The notes: generated by a model not told the origin, from the letters alone. Shown: positions 1 to 8,015, numbered from the stretch's first letter. The stretch: 64,000 nucleotides of DNA from JAICYJ01 sp963797565 (GCA_963797565.1 CAWCPM010000008.1:172310-236309), one strand, 5' to 3'. Made by a program: numbers and translations.

Positions 1-966
1 TGGGGCGTCTCGGCCCTGATCGGGCCGGCGCTGGGCGCCGCGCTGACCGGCTCGGTGGGCTGGCGCTGGGTGTTCTGGGTGAACCTGCCCCTGATCGTGA
101 TCGTGGCCTGGGCGGCGCGCCTGGCGCTGCAGTCGCACCCCGCCCGCGAGCCCAAGCACGATGCCCAGCCGCTGAACGTCGTGGGACCGGTGCTGCTCGG
201 CACCACCGTCCTGTTCCTGCTGGCCGCCGCGCGTGAGCCGGCCATCGCGCTGGCCGCGCTGGTGCCGGCGATCGCGTTCCTGGCGCACGAGCGCCGCACG
301 GCGGTGCCCGTGTTCACACACCGCCCGGTGTCGATCGCCGCGAACGTGACGGCGCTTGCGGCCGGCTCCGCGTTCCTGGGCGCAGAGGTCTACCTGCCGC
401 TGCAGCTGCAGGTCGGATTTGGAGAGCCGGTGGCGGTGGTGGCGGTGGCGCTGGTGCTGACGACGCTCGGGTGGACGACAGGCTCGATGGTGGCGGCGCG
501 GATCGGAGCCCCGCCCCGCGACCAGATCGTGCTGGGCTCGCTGCTGGTGTTCGTGGGCACGTTGATGATGGCGCTGCCCGCGGGCGGGGTGGTGCTGCCG
601 ATCGTGTGCTACGCCGTATCCGGCCTGGGCATGGGCATCGCCAGCCCGGCGCTGTTCGAGGTGGTGCTGGCCGACGGCGATGCCGGACGCGAGGGCAAGT
701 CCACCTCGTCGATCCCGCTGGCGCGCCAGGTGGGAGCGGGTCTCGGCACGGCCGTGGCCGGCATCGTGTTCCTGGCCTCGTTGTCCGATCAGGCGATCAA
801 GGCGGCCGAGCGCAAGGGAGCACACGTGCCGGCCGTGGTGCCGGCAGCGCGGCACACGTACATCGCGGCCGCGCTCTTGAGCGCGATCGGGCTGGTGGCG
901 TGCTACTGGCTGCGGCGCGAGCCCAGCCACGCGGTGGCACCCAGCGCCGACCGCGCCGCCGCATAG
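1..966 (+). CDS. MFS drug/solute exporter, C-terminal part
   Basis: The frame is open from base 1, so the gene begins upstream; about 321 residues remain. It is a multi-helix membrane protein. The first visible residues (GPALGAALTG, then WRWVFWVNLPL) match the signature around transmembrane helix 5 of 14-helix DHA2-type proton antiporters. At least seven further hydrophobic helices follow and the protein ends in a short polar tail (ADRAAA). The substrate cannot be read from sequence; multidrug export is the usual role of the family. It is followed by recQ on the same strand after about 70 bp. Confidence 0.85.
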   Translation, partial: WGVSALIGPALGAALTGSVGWRWVFWVNLPLIVIVAWAARLALQSHPAREPKHDAQPLNVVGPVLLGTTVLFLLAAAREPAIALAALVPAIAFLAHERRTAVPVFTHRPVSIAANVTALAAGSAFLGAEVYLPLQLQVGFGEPVAVVAVALVLTTLGWTTGSMVAARIGAPPRDQIVLGSLLVFVGTLMMALPAGGVVLPIVCYAVSGLGMGIASPALFEVVLADGDAGREGKSTSSIPLARQVGAGLGTAVAGIVFLASLSDQAIKAAERKGAHVPAVVPAARHTYIAAALLSAIGLVACYWLRREPSHAVAPSADRAAA

Positions 967-1022
967 CTGTCACGAGCCTCTCACAGTGCTGTCACACCGT
1001 CCGGCGTGTCCGTGATCCGTGC

Positions 1023-1028
1023 GACACT
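1023..1028 (+). promoter_or_regulatory. weak -10 box of recQ
   Basis: GACACT lies 7 nt before the ATG at 1036. It fits the leaderless pattern seen elsewhere in the window but lacks the first T. It supports the ATG over the GTG 30 bp upstream. Confidence 0.35.
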
Positions 1029-1035
1029 GACAGGC

Positions 1036-2772
1036 ATGGGCGCGGGCACTGCCACCACCGATCTCTCGGCCGACCTGCAGCGGCTGTTCGGCTTCGAGCG
1101 CTTCCGTCCGGGGCAGCGCGAGGCGATCGAGGGCACTCTGTCGGGCCGCGACGTGCTCGCGATCATGCCCACCGGCTCGGGCAAGTCGCTCTGCTACCAG
1201 CTGCCCGCCCTGCTCGGCGACGGCGTCACGCTGGTCGTCTCGCCGCTGATCGCGCTGATGCAGGACCAGTCGGCCGCGCTTCGCGCCGGCGGGCACGAGG
1301 ACGTCGAGATGATCGCCTCGAGCATGACCGGCGAACAGGTGGGCGTGGCCCTCGCCCGCATTGCCGCCGGCCGCGCGCGTCTGGTCTACGTCGCCCCCGA
1401 GCGCTTCTCCAGCCGCCGCTTCCTGGACGCGATCGGCCAGGCCGACGTCGACCGCCTCGCGATCGACGAGGCGCACTGCCTGTCGGAGTGGGGGCACGAC
1501 TTCCGGCCCGACTACCTGCGGCTGTCGGATGTGCGCAAGCGGCTCGGCACCCCCGCGACACTGGCTCTGACCGCGACGGCCACGCCGCGGGTCGCCCGCG
1601 ACATCGTGTCCGCGCTCGAGCTGCGCGATCCGGTGATCGCGAGCACCGGCTTCGACCGCCCGAACCTGTTCCTGGAGGTGCTGCACGTCGCCGGCGAGGC
1701 CGGCAAGCCGCGCATGCTGCTGGCGCACCTGAAGGACCGCAAGCGCCTCCCGGCGGTCGTCTACTGCGGGCGCCGCAAGACCTGCGAGCAGGTGGCCGCG
1801 CACCTGCTCGGCGACGGCATCAGCGCCGCGCCGTATCACGCCGGCCTGCCCTCCCACGAGCGCACGGCCACGCTCCAGCAGTTCCTGGCCGGCGAGCTGG
1901 AGGCGGTCACCGCCACGACCGCGTTCGGCATGGGCATCGACAAGGCCGACGTGCGCTCGGTCGTGCACTGGACGATCCCGTCCTCGCCCGAGGAGTACTA
2001 CCAGCAGGCGGGCCGCGCCGGCCGTGACGGCGCGCCGGCGGTCTGCACGCTGCTCTACACCGCCGCCGACAAGGGCCTGATCGCCTACTTCATCGACCGC
2101 GCCAAGCTGACCGAGGCGCAGCTGCGATCGGTGCACGCGCTGCTGGCGGCGAATGCGGACCCGTCGGGCGTGTTCCGGGTGTCCGAGTCGGACGTGCCCG
2201 CCGACGACCCCCGCGTCGCCGTCGCCGTGCTGGAGCGGGCCGGCGCGCTGGAGCTGTTCCCGGCCCGAAGCGGCGGCTTCTCGGGCAGGCTGGCCGAGCC
2301 ATCGCTCAGCCGCCGCCACTCGGCCGCGGCGATGGTGGCGATGAAGCGCCAGCAGAACCTGCGCTGGGACCGGCTGAAGGCGATCGACCGCTACGCGGCC
2401 GGCGACAGCTGCCGCCGCGCCGCCCTGCTCGGCTACTTCGGTGACACGCCGGAGCCGCGGCCCGACGAGCTGTGCTGCGACAACCACGGCACCCGGGCCC
2501 GCTCGCCGCTGCAGGTGGACGAGCGCGAGGCGGTGCTGCTCTGCGTGGAGGAGACCCGGGGCGCCGTCGGGCGCACGCGGCTGACCCAGATCCTGCGCGG
2601 CGGCCGCGGCCGCGATCTGCTGGCCGCCGGCCACCACAAGATCGAGAGCCACGCCCGTCTCGCCCACCGAAACGAGGCGCAGGTGCTGGAGGTGATCGAC
2701 CGGCTGATCGCCGACGGCACACTGGTGAAGACCGACGGCAGGTACCCGGTCGTGCGCCGTGCGCCGGCCTGA
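1036..2772 (+). CDS. recQ: ATP-dependent DNA helicase RecQ
   Basis: A 578-aa superfamily 2 helicase that unwinds DNA 3' to 5' in recombination and fork repair. Visible motifs are the Q-motif region (FRPGQREAI), Walker A (PTGSGKSLCYQ), the DEAH box (DEAHCLSEWGHDFRPDY), TATATP, and motif VI (QQAGRAGRDG). After the helicase core comes the zinc subdomain with CRR...LCCDNH spacing and a winged-helix RQC-like end. There is no clear HRDC domain, so it is a medium-length RecQ. An in-frame GTG lies at 1006, but the ATG at 1036 fits better. Its stop overlaps the next start (TGATG). Confidence 0.93.
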   Translation: MGAGTATTDLSADLQRLFGFERFRPGQREAIEGTLSGRDVLAIMPTGSGKSLCYQLPALLGDGVTLVVSPLIALMQDQSAALRAGGHEDVEMIASSMTGEQVGVALARIAAGRARLVYVAPERFSSRRFLDAIGQADVDRLAIDEAHCLSEWGHDFRPDYLRLSDVRKRLGTPATLALTATATPRVARDIVSALELRDPVIASTGFDRPNLFLEVLHVAGEAGKPRMLLAHLKDRKRLPAVVYCGRRKTCEQVAAHLLGDGISAAPYHAGLPSHERTATLQQFLAGELEAVTATTAFGMGIDKADVRSVVHWTIPSSPEEYYQQAGRAGRDGAPAVCTLLYTAADKGLIAYFIDRAKLTEAQLRSVHALLAANADPSGVFRVSESDVPADDPRVAVAVLERAGALELFPARSGGFSGRLAEPSLSRRHSAAAMVAMKRQQNLRWDRLKAIDRYAAGDSCRRAALLGYFGDTPEPRPDELCCDNHGTRARSPLQVDEREAVLLCVEETRGAVGRTRLTQILRGGRGRDLLAAGHHKIESHARLAHRNEAQVLEVIDRLIADGTLVKTDGRYPVVRRAPA

Positions 2773-3224
2773 TGGAGGACGACCGGGTCAGCCGGTTCTG
2801 GGCCGCGTTCGTCGCGGCCACCGGCACGGACGGCGACCACACCGCCTGGGGGTTCGGCAATGATCCCGGGATGGCGACCGAGCTCGGCCTGCTGGTGCGC
2901 GACGGGCCGAAGCGGGCCACCGCGAGCCTGCGCTCTGCCTATGGGGACGGCGAGCCGATCCCGCGGGCCGGTGAGCTGAGCGTGATCCTCGACGGGGAGG
3001 GCGAGCCGCTGTGCGTGATCCGCACCACCCACGTCGAGATCCGCCGCTTCGCCGATGTGGACGAGGAGTTCGCATGGACCGAGGGCGAGGGCGACCGCAG
3101 CCTCGCGTACTGGCGCGAAGCCCACGTCAGGTTCTTCACGGCCTCCGGGACGCCGCCGCAGGACGACACCGAGGTCGTCCTCGAGCGCTTCGACCTGCTC
3201 TGGCCGCTGCCGGCCGGCGGCTGA
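2772..3224 (+). CDS. ASCH domain protein
   Basis: A 150-aa soluble protein translationally coupled to recQ (ATG overlaps its TGA). The order of conserved patches fits the ASCH/PUA-like fold: an N-terminal helix with WGFG, a KRATASL segment, then PRAGELSVILDGEGEPLCVI, and later FADVDEEFAWTEGEGD. ASCH proteins are thought to bind RNA or modified nucleosides; some hydrolyse N4-acetylcytidine. No specific activity can be assigned here. Confidence 0.8.
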   Translation: MEDDRVSRFWAAFVAATGTDGDHTAWGFGNDPGMATELGLLVRDGPKRATASLRSAYGDGEPIPRAGELSVILDGEGEPLCVIRTTHVEIRRFADVDEEFAWTEGEGDRSLAYWREAHVRFFTASGTPPQDDTEVVLERFDLLWPLPAGG

Positions 3225-3277
3225 GTCCGGCACCGTTTCGCGACCATCCGTGACCACGCCGTTGCGGCGTCCGCCGG

Positions 3278-3283
3278 TAGCTT
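3278..3283 (+). promoter_or_regulatory. -10 box, leaderless start of the nuclease gene
   Basis: TAGCTT is followed by 6 nt and the ATG at 3290, with no room for a Shine-Dalgarno site. Confidence 0.55.
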
Positions 3284-3289
3284 GGCGAC

Positions 3290-3787
3290 ATGTCCCGGTT
3301 GATCCCGATCCTGATCGTCGCGGCGCTAGCTGCCGCCGGCTGGTGGTGGGTGCACGGAGCCGGGCCGCCGCCGGCCGAGGCCACGGTGTCCCGCGTGGTC
3401 GACGGCGACACCGTCTGGGTGCGGGCCGGATCGCGCTCGCTGGACGTGCGGCTGCTGGGCATCGACACGCCCGAGACGGTCGACCCCCACCGGCCGGTGG
3501 GCTGCTTCGGTCCCGAGGCTTCCGCCTACACCAAGCACCTGCTGACCGGCGGCCGGGTGCGGCTGGTCTACGACCGCCAGCTGCACGACAAGTACGGACG
3601 CTGGCTGGCGTACATCTACCTGGAGCGCCCTGGGCGTCCCGATCTGTTCGTGAACGCCCGGCTGGTGTCGGCCGGGTACGCGCGGACGCTCTCGATCCCG
3701 CCCAACACGGCCCATGCGACGGAGCTCTCAGCGCTCGAGCGGGAGGCGGCGCTGGCCGGGCGCGGGCTGTGGTCGGCCTGCGGTTGA
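3290..3787 (+). CDS. membrane-anchored thermonuclease-like (SNase) protein
   Basis: 165 aa. Residues 4-23 form one hydrophobic helix (signal anchor), placing the catalytic domain outside the membrane. The staphylococcal nuclease fold shows its calcium and catalytic residues: VVDGDTVWV, DVRLLGIDTPET (R, D and E), then DKYGRWLAYIYL with the second arginine. One cysteine sits in the domain (VGCFGPEA) and one at the C-terminus. It probably degrades extracellular DNA or RNA to nucleotides and phosphate. An independent promoter lies just upstream. Confidence 0.88.
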   Translation: MSRLIPILIVAALAAAGWWWVHGAGPPPAEATVSRVVDGDTVWVRAGSRSLDVRLLGIDTPETVDPHRPVGCFGPEASAYTKHLLTGGRVRLVYDRQLHDKYGRWLAYIYLERPGRPDLFVNARLVSAGYARTLSIPPNTAHATELSALEREAALAGRGLWSACG

Positions 3788-3794
3788 GGACCGG

Positions 3795-3800
3795 TAGACT
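3795..3800 (+). promoter_or_regulatory. -10 box, leaderless start at 3807
   Basis: TAGACT, then 6 nt (GCGCTC), then ATG. Confidence 0.6.
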
Positions 3801-3806
3801 GCGCTC

Positions 3807-4010
3807 ATGCGCCGTCTGATTGGCATAGCTGTGATCGCCGCGACCGCCGCGGTGATCGCGCGCCTGCTGACGAACCGGGATGACCCGGTCGCCGCCAGCG
3901 GCAACGGGCACACGGCGGACCAGGAGCGCGTCGAGATGCTGCGCGAGCGTATCGGAGCCGCGCGTCGCAGGCTTCGCGACGAGTTCGACAGCGTGCGTGG
4001 CAGCGACTAG
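3807..4010 (+). CDS. small single-pass membrane protein
   Basis: 67 aa. Residues 3-21 are hydrophobic (LIGIAVIAATAAVIARLL). The rest is a charged, probably helical segment rich in Arg and Glu (MLRERIGAARRRLRDEF), which suggests a cytoplasmic coiled-coil or membrane-surface helix. No family is recognised. The 3' end overlaps the start of the phosphoesterase gene by 14 bp, so the two are cotranscribed. The -10 box 6 nt upstream supports the start. Confidence 0.65.
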   Translation: MRRLIGIAVIAATAAVIARLLTNRDDPVAASGNGHTADQERVEMLRERIGAARRRLRDEFDSVRGSD

Positions 4011-4830
4011 ACGCGCGCTCGGCGCGCTGCTCGCGGGCGGTGGGCTGCTGGCCGGGTGGGGCCTGTTCGAGGCGCAGTGGCTCGAGCGCCGCGAGCTGCG
4101 CGTGCCGGTGGCGGGGCTGCCGCCGGAGCTGGACGGTCTCACCATCCTGCACCTCTCCGACTTCCACGCCGGCACGCCCTCGCTGAACCTGCGCACGATG
4201 CAGGCGGCGGTTGCATACGGCGTGTCCCAGCAGCCCGACATGGTGGTCGTGACCGGCGACATCATCGCGCACCCGCGCGGGCAGCAGCCCGTGCTCGATC
4301 AGCTGGCGCGGCTGGATCCGCCGCTCGGCATGTATGCGTCGCTGGGCAACCACGACACCGGCTCCACGCGTGACCCGTTCTCCCGGGGTGTGGTTCCGGA
4401 CAGCTGGGGCAGCGCCCCCGTGCAGCTCCTGCGCGACCGCAGCGTGATGGTGGAGCGCGGCGGGGTGCCGATCGAGGTGGCGGGGCTGGAGCCGGAGCCG
4501 TGGATCCGGGGACTGTCACGACCCGAGCGGCTGTTCACCGGCCCGGGTGGCCTCAGGATCCTGCTTGCGCACTTCCCGGACGTGGTCGACGACCTGCCAC
4601 CCGGGACCTGCTCGCTGGTGCTCGCCGGCCACCTGCACGGCGGCCAGATCTGCCTGCCCAGGCCGGGCGGGCGGTTGCGGCTGTCGCACACCCGCTGGCG
4701 CTACCTGGACGGCATCCACCGCGTTGGCGACACCACGCTGGTGGTCTCGCGCGGCACCGGCACGACGCTGGTGCCGTTCCGGCTGCTGGCGCGGCCCGAA
4801 GCCTCGCTGCTGCGCCTCACGGCCGGCTGA
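3997..4830 (+). CDS. membrane-anchored calcineurin-like metallophosphoesterase
   Basis: 277 aa. The N-terminus holds a hydrophobic anchor (ALGALLAGGGLLAGWGLF). Metal-binding motifs of the YkuE-like family follow in order: LSDFHAG, VVTGDII, LGNHD, LAHFPD and AGHLHGGQICLP. Such enzymes hydrolyse phosphate esters, including UDP-diacylglucosamine-like lipids in some members; the substrate here is unknown. The GTG start at 3997 overlaps the upstream small membrane protein. A hairpin follows the stop. Confidence 0.9.
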   Translation: MAATRRALGALLAGGGLLAGWGLFEAQWLERRELRVPVAGLPPELDGLTILHLSDFHAGTPSLNLRTMQAAVAYGVSQQPDMVVVTGDIIAHPRGQQPVLDQLARLDPPLGMYASLGNHDTGSTRDPFSRGVVPDSWGSAPVQLLRDRSVMVERGGVPIEVAGLEPEPWIRGLSRPERLFTGPGGLRILLAHFPDVVDDLPPGTCSLVLAGHLHGGQICLPRPGGRLRLSHTRWRYLDGIHRVGDTTLVVSRGTGTTLVPFRLLARPEASLLRLTAG

Positions 4831-4860
4831 CCGGGCGACGCCCCTGAGGGCGCCGCCCGG
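4831..4860. terminator. bidirectional hairpin between convergent genes
   Basis: A GC-rich inverted repeat (CCGGGCG-A-CGCCC, loop CTGA, GGGCG-C-CGCCCGG) lies exactly between the convergent phosphoesterase and DUF4097 genes. It could stop transcription from both sides. There is no T tract. Confidence 0.6.
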
Positions 4861-4865
4861 CCCGT

Positions 4866-5660
4866 TCAGGCCGAGGCCACCGGAGCGGCCCGCTGCAGGC
4901 GGATGTCGCCGCTGGCCGAGTTGGCCTTGATGCGCAGGTCGACGTCGCCGCCCGCGCCGGTGTCGTCCGGCTCGAGGTCGGACTGGGTGGTGCCGCTCAT
5001 CGAGCTGACGTCCATCCACACGCGGGCGCCCGCGGCCACGCCCAGCGCGATGTCGCCCGACACGGTCTGGATCCGGGCCTCGCCGCGCCGCACGCTCTCG
5101 ACGGTGACGTCGCCGGAGACGCCCTTGGCGCTCAGCGAGGAGCCGGCCGACGTCACGTGCAGGTCGCCCGAGACCGTGTTGGCCGAGATCTCCCCCGCCA
5201 CGGGCCCCAGCTCGAGGTCGCCGGAGACGCTGCTGAGGCTGGCCGACCCGTCGACGCGTTCCACGTCCAGGTCGCCGCTGACGGTCTTGACGTTGGCGTC
5301 GCCCGCAACGGCCCCCAGCGAGACGTCGCCGGAGGTGGTGTTCACCTTCGCCGCGGCGAAGCGGCCGCGGCAGGTGACGTCGGCGGACACCGTGGTGGAG
5401 TCGATCGAGCTGCCGTGCGGCACCGAGATGGCGAAGCGCAGCTCCGGCCCGCGGCGCAGCCCGAACAGCGAGCGGCCGCTGGGCGCCTCGACCGACAGCT
5501 CCTGGCTCTCGCCGCTGCCGCGCAGCTCCTGCTGCACGTTCTCGGCTGCCTCGATCGACGCCTGGTCGTTGCCAAGCGGCGTCACCTCCACCTCGGCGCG
5601 CGGCTCGTCCCAGGTGATGACGTCGATGCGTCCGGCCTCGAGCTTCAGCCGCAGGCGCAC
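4866..5660 (-). CDS. DUF4097 beta-repeat protein
   Basis: 264 aa, almost entirely short beta strands with a recurring V-SGD-V motif (about seven copies), as in DUF4097/DUF4098 proteins that fold as a beta-helix. No signal peptide is present. The likely true start is the ATG at 5688, which has a GGAG site: its first nine codons give MTTYQTPTS. One extra C near 5661 throws that start out of frame, so only an internal GTG at 5660 opens the long frame. The gene ends an operon after an RHH regulator and a 53-aa protein. Function is unknown. Confidence 0.8.
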   Translation of the reverse strand: MRLRLKLEAGRIDVITWDEPRAEVEVTPLGNDQASIEAAENVQQELRGSGESQELSVEAPSGRSLFGLRRGPELRFAISVPHGSSIDSTTVSADVTCRGRFAAAKVNTTSGDVSLGAVAGDANVKTVSGDLDVERVDGSASLSSVSGDLELGPVAGEISANTVSGDLHVTSAGSSLSAKGVSGDVTVESVRRGEARIQTVSGDIALGVAAGARVWMDVSSMSGTTQSDLEPDDTGAGGDVDLRIKANSASGDIRLQRAAPVASA

Positions 5661-5702
5661 GGGATGTGGGTGTCTGATAGGTCGTCATCGGATGCTCCTC
5701 TC

Positions 5703-5864
5703 TTACGAACGGGCGAAGCCGGTCAGCCGCAGCGTCTGCTGCGAACGGATCACGGACTGCTGTTTGCGGGTCGTGGGCTCCCGCACCGGCTGCGTCCAGG
5801 GCGTGTACATGGCGGCTGCCGATGCCGGCAGTCGGGGGGTGATGGAATCGCGTGGATCGGTCAT
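5703..5864 (-). CDS. 53-aa hypothetical protein
   Basis: ATG at 5864, preceded by a GGAGG-like site (AAACGGAGGAGCC), and stop at 5703-5705. The protein begins MTDPRDSITPRL, is rich in Thr, Arg and Gln, and ends LRLTGFARS. There is no membrane helix or cysteine. It lies between the RHH regulator and the DUF4097 gene with gaps of about 13-15 bp, so it is part of the same transcript. No family is recognised. The good ribosome site and tight packing support its being real. Confidence 0.6.
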   Translation of the reverse strand: MTDPRDSITPRLPASAAAMYTPWTQPVREPTTRKQQSVIRSQQTLRLTGFARS

Positions 5865-5876
5865 GGCTCCTCCGTT

Positions 5877-6332
5877 TCAGCTCGTCGCGTAGCCGGTGAT
5901 GCGCCGGCCGGGTCCGCCGCTGTGGCCGCGGCCGCGGTCGAGGGCGCGGGAGGTCGCGCGCACCAGCCAGGTGTTCAGGGACACGCCGTCCGCCGCCGCG
6001 GCGGCCTCGGCGCGCGTCTTCAGCTGCTCGGGAATGCGCAGCGTGATGCGGGCGGCCTGGGCGTCGTCGCCGGCCGGCTCCGCCTCGTGCGACGACTCCG
6101 AGTACGTGAACCCGACGTCGCCTCCCGCCAGCCGCACCTCGATCTGACCGCTGGTGAGCTGGCCGTTCACCTCCAGCGCCGCCTCGGACAGGATGTCCAG
6201 GAGCCGCAGGCGCATGGCGGGGTCGAGCGCCCTGCTGAGCTGCTCAGCCACCCGCAGGGTGCCCTCGTCTCCGATGCCGGCGGTCGCGATCAGGTCGGCG
6301 CGGAGGGCTTCGATGTGTCCGGCGATATTCAT
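5877..6332 (-). CDS. ribbon-helix-helix (HicB/Arc-like) DNA-binding protein
   Basis: 151 aa. The C-terminal third holds a ribbon-helix-helix motif: a strand ITLRIPEQLKTRAEAAAAAD, then GVSLNTWLVRATSRALD. The N-terminal half is an all-helical and beta region that probably dimerises or binds a partner. Databases often label such proteins HicB-family antitoxins, but no HicA toxin is next to it; its operon mates are a 53-aa protein and DUF4097. The promoter overlaps 11-bp direct repeats that look like its own operator, so autoregulation is likely. Confidence 0.78.
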   Translation of the reverse strand: MNIAGHIEALRADLIATAGIGDEGTLRVAEQLSRALDPAMRLRLLDILSEAALEVNGQLTSGQIEVRLAGGDVGFTYSESSHEAEPAGDDAQAARITLRIPEQLKTRAEAAAAADGVSLNTWLVRATSRALDRGRGHSGGPGRRITGYATS

Positions 6333-6360
6333 GACGTCATTATGACATCATTATGGCGTC
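6331..6360. promoter_or_regulatory. three 11-bp direct repeats, candidate RHH operator
   Basis: ATGACGTCATT (6331), ATGACATCATT (6342) and ATGGCGTCTGT (6353) repeat with exactly one helical turn spacing. They cover the start codon, the -10 box and the spacer of the RHH gene. The first repeat contains the palindrome ATGACGTCAT. RHH dimers commonly bind such tandem sites cooperatively. Confidence 0.55.
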
Positions 6361-6366
6361 TGTCAA
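6339..6366 (-). promoter_or_regulatory. promoter of the RHH gene
   Basis: On the minus strand TTGACA (6361-6366), a 16-bp spacer and CATAAT (6339-6344) are followed after 6 nt by ATG at 6332. This is the best -35/-10 pair in the window and gives a leaderless mRNA. Confidence 0.7.
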
Positions 6367-6386
6367 GTGTCAACGTGACGCCGGTG

Positions 6387-6392
6387 TAGAAT
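6387..6392 (+). promoter_or_regulatory. -10 box, leaderless start at 6399
   Basis: TAGAAT, 6 nt, then ATG. It is divergent from the RHH promoter, so the operator repeats could affect both. Confidence 0.6.
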
Positions 6393-6398
6393 TCACGC

Positions 6399-6767
6399 AT
6401 GCACGAAGGACCCGGCGAAGCTCCGGTCGAGTCGATCCACTCGGCCGCCGCCAGTGCGCACATAAGCCACGCCGTGATCGCCACCTACGCGGCGGCGGCT
6501 GCGATCGAGGTGACGGGCGTGCATGCGATCGCAGGCGGTCAGCCCGGCGGCGTCGACCCCGACCGCGTCCCCAAGGGCGTTCGCATCAGCGCCGACGGCG
6601 ACGTCGTCGGGCTGGAGCTGCACCTCGTCACCGAGTGGGGGGCCAGCATCCCGGCGGTGGCCGGCGAGGTCAGCAGCCACGTGCGCGACTACCTGGTGTC
6701 GATGATCGAGCTCGAGCCCTCCTCGGTGGCGGTCGTGATCGACGACGTCGCGCCGCCCGCATCGTGA
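6399..6767 (+). CDS. Asp23/Gls24 family envelope stress protein
   Basis: 122 aa. The pattern is typical of the Asp23/YloU family: HISHAVIATYAAAAAIEVTGVHAI, a glycine-rich turn, then VRISADGDVVGLELHLVTEWGASIPAVA and a C-terminal helix. In Gram-positive bacteria these proteins sit at the membrane and link to envelope stress. No membrane anchor gene is adjacent. Its stop overlaps the next gene by 4 bp, so they are coupled. Confidence 0.78.
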   Translation: MHEGPGEAPVESIHSAAASAHISHAVIATYAAAAAIEVTGVHAIAGGQPGGVDPDRVPKGVRISADGDVVGLELHLVTEWGASIPAVAGEVSSHVRDYLVSMIELEPSSVAVVIDDVAPPAS

Positions 6768-7375
6768 CCGGCGTCGAGCATCTCAACGGTGCCACGGTCG
6801 GCGTCGCGCCGGTGCCGTGCCGCGACTGCATGTGGTGGCAGACGCGCCCCGCCGGCAAGCCGGGCGACCGGCAGCGATGGAAGCGGGAGCTGGAGGACGG
6901 GTTCGGACCGTGGGGCAAGCTGTACGTCGAGGACGACCGGGTGATCGGGCTGATCCAGTACGGCCCCAGCGACCGGTTCGCCCGTGCCCGCCATCTGCCG
7001 GCCGGACCACCGGGCCGCGACGCGGTGCTTGTGACGTGCGCCTACCTGACCGACGCCCACAGCCCGTGGGTGCTGCAGAGCCTGTTCCTGGCCGCGATCG
7101 GGGAGTGCCGCGACCGGGGGCTGCCGGCGCTGGAGGCGTTCGGCTACCGGTACCCGCCGGACGAGGGGTTCGCCGCACGGTTCCTCGGCCATCGCACGAT
7201 CTTCCCCGCCGACTTCCTGCGCGACCTCGGCTTCCATCCCCAGCGCAGCGCCGGGCACGTGTCGCTGGAGCGGCTGGATCTGCGCGCCATCGAGCGGGCT
7301 CCGGACGAGAGCCGGCTGGCCCGCCTGCGGAGCCGTCTGGCCGTGGTGCCGGCGACCCCCGCTGGCGTGAGATGA
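6764..7375 (+). CDS. GNAT-like acetyltransferase-fold protein
   Basis: 203 aa, GTG start overlapping the Asp23-family stop. An N-terminal CRDCMWW segment is followed by strands resembling the GNAT core (GKLYVEDDRVIGLIQYGPSD), then VTCAYLTDAHSPWVLQSLFLAAIGECRDRGLPALEAF, where the helix after the strand would hold acetyl-CoA. The C-terminus reads FPADFLRDLGFHPQR. This matches uncharacterised N-acetyltransferases of actinobacteria. The substrate is unknown. Confidence 0.65.
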   Translation: MTGVEHLNGATVGVAPVPCRDCMWWQTRPAGKPGDRQRWKRELEDGFGPWGKLYVEDDRVIGLIQYGPSDRFARARHLPAGPPGRDAVLVTCAYLTDAHSPWVLQSLFLAAIGECRDRGLPALEAFGYRYPPDEGFAARFLGHRTIFPADFLRDLGFHPQRSAGHVSLERLDLRAIERAPDESRLARLRSRLAVVPATPAGVR

Positions 7376-7385
7376 ACCATCGGTG

Positions 7386-7391
7386 CACAAT
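7386..7391 (+). promoter_or_regulatory. -10 box of the ECF sigma gene
   Basis: CACAAT, 6 nt, then ATG at 7398. This favours 7398 over the in-frame GTG at 7383. Confidence 0.45.
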
Positions 7392-7397
7392 CGACGA

Positions 7398-8015
7398 ATG
7401 ACCGATCGCAGGCCAGGAAGGGATCCCAGCACGGAACATCTGTCCGATCACGGACTGCTCGCGCTCACGGCGCGAGGCGATCGGGAGGCGTTCGCCCGTC
7501 TGTACGACATGTACGGCGGCGCCGCCTACGCGCTCGCCTTGCGCATCGTGCGTGATCGCGAGCTGTCGGCGGACGTGGTGCAGGATGCATTCCTGACCGT
7601 CTGGAGGCAGGCATCGAAGTTCGACCCCGCGCGTGGCCAACCCTCGAGCTGGATACTGACATTGACCCATCACAAGGCCGTCGACATCGTGCGCCGCGAG
7701 CAGCGCCGCCGGGCCGAGGCGCTCGACGAGGTGCGCGAGAGCGTCGACCCCGCGCCTGCCGTGGAGCAGCAGGCCTGGCAGAGCGTGGCCCGCGACCAGG
7801 TGCGGGCGGCCATGGCGAAGCTGCCCGATCCCCACCGCGAGGTGCTCGAGCTGGCCTACTTCGCCGGATACACGCAGTCCGAGCTGGCCGAGCGGCTGGC
7901 GCTGCCGATCGGTACCGTCAAGAGCCGCACCTTCGCCGCGATGGCCGCCCTGCGCGAGCTGCTGACCCAGTCGGGCATGAACCCGGAGCATGAGTGGAAC
8001 ACGTCGACGAGCTGA
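7398..8015 (+). CDS. ECF RNA polymerase sigma factor (SigK-like)
   Basis: 205 aa. Region 2 runs from about residue 25 to 95 (AFARLYDMYGGAAYALALRIV, DVVQDAFLTVWRQ, SWILTLTHHKAVDIVRRE). Region 4 lies near the C-terminus (LPDPHREVLELAYFAGYTQSELAERLALPIGTVKSR), with its helix-turn-helix. Length and lack of region 3 fit the ECF group. The gene overlaps the anti-sigma gene by 22 bp, so the pair is one regulatory unit. Its promoter is leaderless and may be autoregulated. Confidence 0.92.
   Translation: MTDRRPGRDPSTEHLSDHGLLALTARGDREAFARLYDMYGGAAYALALRIVRDRELSADVVQDAFLTVWRQASKFDPARGQPSSWILTLTHHKAVDIVRREQRRRAEALDEVRESVDPAPAVEQQAWQSVARDQVRAAMAKLPDPHREVLELAYFAGYTQSELAERLALPIGTVKSRTFAAMAALRELLTQSGMNPEHEWNTSTS

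Noticed and set aside
970..2667. Minus-strand frame of 565 residues
   Set aside because: Fully antisense to recQ, which has all helicase motifs.
5877..6332. HicAB toxin-antitoxin system
   Set aside because: Only the RHH-type protein is present; no HicA-like small toxin is next to it.
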